Source of the DNA: Ignavibacteriales bacterium
GTDB lineage: Bacteria; Bacteroidota; Ignavibacteria; UBA10030; SZUA-254
DNA: 64,000 bases
Direction: 5' to 3'
NCBI GenBank assembly: GCA_016214905.1
Contig: JACRMQ010000007.1
Span: forward strand, 1,312,774 to 1,376,773
A program made the position numbers and the translations under genes. The notes beneath the pieces were generated by a model. The model was not told the origin of the DNA. It did not search any database and saw only the letters and a list, made by a program, of their open reading frames with translations. Below are positions 63,801 to 64,000 of the stretch, in pieces; positions within the stretch are counted from its first letter, which is position 1, and each line of letters opens with the position of its first letter.

Positions 63801-64000
63801 AATGTATCAGCGATGAGTGACTATGCAATTGGAGAACCGTTGAGTCCAATAATAACCTCAAGTGCAGGCTCGAACGGAAGTATCAGTCCGACACCAACTG
63901 CGATAGTGAACTACGGCGGAAGTCAGACATTTACAATTACACCAAGTACCGGTTATCATGTAGATAGCTTGATAGTCGATGGAGTGAAGGTAACATCGGC
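57840..64000 (+). CDS. Giant repetitive surface protein, partial (adhesin-like), runs off the window
   Basis: The frame is read as open from the ATG at 57840 to the window end: at least 2053 residues with no stop seen at the points checked. AAGGAATAGAATT precedes this ATG and it begins a signal peptide (MNNKLFRIFRKHSVFAILLLV, cleaved near residue 32, QIIAQ); ATGs at 57810 and 57741 are alternatives. The rest is Ser/Thr/Gly/Asn-rich, built of strand repeats such as GNWxTNGTF, NLTVSGSVTIG and STVEYSGTNQTV. A Trp module (SWKGTASSYWSNSSNW, about 34; EWIGALSSDWDNSYNW, about 943) occurs twice, each opening a long repeat region closed by a longer non-repetitive domain. Near 2000 an InlB B-type repeat begins. 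It fits a secreted T9SS cargo, but the C-terminus is not visible. Confidence 0.85.
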   Translation, partial: MNNKLFRIFRKHSVFAILLLVTFTFGEQIIAQTSWKGTASSYWSNSSNWTAGVPTASVDAIIGDANFTGSYQPSITSSSSCKSLTIGAGSKSSTLTLGSQSKNLTVSGSVTIGAVGTITQSQSNTITLSGNFSKFGTYNATNSSAKVTFSGISQTISGSSTIVFKRLTINSSSTTTLQVNCTVTTLTVSGVLNPGESSTYQITSISTLTVNSTGTLQVRATTFTGNYSASTVSLSAGSTVEYASTTRNQTVSNSYTYSTLRISGAMTKSITGNLPALNSSSSTYGKIFVDGGTFDISSYTVNRGTSVMGGSFSVANGATFKIGGLNSFPINYSTISLGTSSTVEYSGTNQTVTTLSYGHLTLSSSSGSAIKTMQASAMVIAGNLTSSTGAGTSVSFTAGNLLTVNGNISIGASTTFNGATFTHTLLGDWTNNGTFTGSTSKVVLIGTYRTISGTGVNNFYDLEIGGSGINVSGTTNISVAGNLTTVGAGTFTHSVGGTLTMSGTSKKINGSGITLANLIITGSVTDSTSLTISGNLLLSGSGSFNAVLGTITLSGPSNMMTNSGSGSFILNALTVTGNITTSSDFSIRGNFAVPSGSFTATAGRVTFIGSTTISGTVNIFNGTLNGILLQLGGNSVLGCAGDTPTLVAGTFDPTTYTPNTVNYNGTSAQVIVPVTYYNLTFTNGGLKSTIGPMTVTNHLTINAGATFNAGSYTHIVHGDWINNGTFISSTGTIEFAGSNDEYVSGSSSTAFNTLTLNKSFMESKVILSSSVNVATLNMTSGKIYIPDTTKSITITTTRTGNGVIEGTITRTHTFINGIFYAFEGPTNFIRFTGGGINPTSITIRVVMQAPPDFVPKGTSGLEMYTISQIGGSGYTATLCLSYEAEALNGNDPAMLHLYKYVAGSWIDCGETSSDIPNQCVELSGVTDIIGRWTFMSSISGTLEWIGALSSDWDNSYNWSVVNGTPSIPPDSATYVQLGFRACTNQPTITSVANARIISFGAEQGITLTLSSGGSLNIEGSFGYSGSWTSDITHTIVIGNQTMTIGGDLNLGPTVNNRRINMTISNGSLSVDGHIDQTTNSEITVNGSGTILIKGNWLTSGSATFTCGSGSVIYNGSGSQIVAPWTYYHLDIRKPSGNATLSANAVVAGNLDVDSTGGYFQIAADTLSVSGNVTIAAGNTFDAGSAIIRVGGNWTTNGTFAPAGSTLTFNGSGTQTLTSGNINRLIIAKSSGTFSPSGNLITTGSFTITSGTVDLSTHTISRSSFGGTVSMGAGSLLKMGTGSNIPSNFSTYIFDSTSTQEFYGTDAQPIVSATYGNLTLTNGSTTAKVLNGHIAVKGNLLVNSSASLNAGSYNATINGNWINNGTFTPGTGSILLSGSSKTLSSSGNLDLYNLSVGGSYTFSAPQMHIRGDADVMSGTLNVGTTTMILDGNITLSGTLYTDGIITVSGTRAQTIQISSPIVGTVNNVLNFNGTVRPSLNTNAAPTFGTVNINNTGGIVASANWSVYGPLTIAAASSFDGGYLTHTFYRSVNNQGILTSEGNLNFLPMSTSIIRLSGVAFNSRGRVTFGGTGSTTIVGTAPIFQNVNILNTNAVGITLPSGWTIVGDLSIGSGATFHAGTGIIDSIAGSLTCDGIFDGGTSTIVMSNATLGEIGGGGTINFYNVKIAGTITAMSDFNVGGSFTYDGIFDGSAVDVYFTGNTPSTITGTQATPSFPSLINMKSNATTTLGMNLVDIISLIDSTGTLNLSTYTLTQDAGGGILSIDAGATLQIGGTNSMPTFNTYDLHSLSTVEYNGSGAQTVSTMTYGGLKINNTNGVTLAGSTTVNGTLTFASGKITTGANNLIIGSSGSVSGASVGKYVYGNLQKLFSPGAQSFTFDVGDATNYTPAAISFANVSTPGNVTAKTTSGDHLNISTSGINSSKSVNRYWTLTAGGGLTYSMYDAAFTFINPGDIDVGSTPGNYTVKRYNGSSWSSPTIGTRTSTTTGVTNVSAMSDYAIGEPLSPIITSSAGSNGSISPTPTAIVNYGGSQTFTITPSTGYHVDSLIVDGVKVTS

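Noticed and set aside
1..64000. CRISPR array, insertion sequence, integrase or prophage genes
   Set aside because: No regularly spaced direct repeats and no transposase or integrase motifs were found in the coding regions.

Overview
The window looks like a chromosomal segment of a free-living, non-photosynthetic bacterium of the Bacteroidota/Chlorobiota/Ignavibacteriota superphylum, most plausibly an Ignavibacteria- or Kryptonia-like lineage. The grounds are moderately AT-rich DNA, type IX secretion (T9SS) C-terminal sorting domains of the NYPNPFNPxT / GVYFYxL type on two large secreted proteins, a DUF4835 (PorD-like) protein, PorV- and FadL-like barrels, and a TonB receptor with a carboxypeptidase-regulatory-like N-terminus. 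The taxonomic placement is inference from protein style; no rRNA gene is present.

Layout. 1-919: the 3' end of an M3 metallopeptidase gene, a 141-bp hairpin-rich element with imperfect terminal inverted repeats, and a small membrane methyltransferase-like gene. 920-7446: a lipoprotein/TonB-receptor pair behind two related inverted repeats, a TatD-radical SAM fusion, and a HEAT-repeat/cyclophilin gene broken by a +1 frameshift. 7459-18427: envelope functions (DUF4835, two outer-membrane barrels, a secreted beta-propeller protein, a four-LysM lytic transglycosylase, a lipoprotein) mixed with mnmA and an acyl-CoA carboxylase beta subunit. 18696-22462: tRNA-Ser(CGA), then a nucleotide-sugar block (DegT aminotransferase, UDP-glucose dehydrogenase, UDP-glucuronate decarboxylase-like). 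22488-28296: DUF2279, MntP, MsrA, three successive peroxiredoxins, then a tight PTPS-folE-SDR set that reads as a tetrahydrobiopterin pathway. 28387-33756: a 1789-residue T9SS cargo with five SdrD-B-like repeats. 34062-43492: CorC-like protein, then a densely overlapping surface-polysaccharide cluster (glycosyltransferases, Wzx flippase, two methyltransferases, FdtA/FdtB-type dTDP-amino-sugar enzymes). 43594-57039: degenerate DUF2064 protein with nadD, a T9SS subtilase, FadL, an RsbU-type phosphatase, tRNA-Arg(CCT) with a partial tRNA duplicate, proS, dnaE and trxA. 57840-64000: the start of a giant Ser/Thr/Gly-rich surface protein that runs off the window.

How it fits together. The main theme is building and decorating the outer surface: T9SS cargo and accessory proteins, sugar-nucleotide synthesis, glycan assembly and export, and peptidoglycan turnover. 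The second theme is oxidative-stress defence (Mn homeostasis, methionine sulfoxide repair, three thiol peroxidases, thioredoxin) physically joined to pterin synthesis. Four transcription units carry a near-consensus TTGAnn-N17-TATATT promoter, and several units end in clear intrinsic terminators. The strongest candidates for a less-described system are the peroxiredoxin-biopterin operon, the TatD-radical SAM fusion, and the structured element built on the duplicated tRNA-Arg 3' half.
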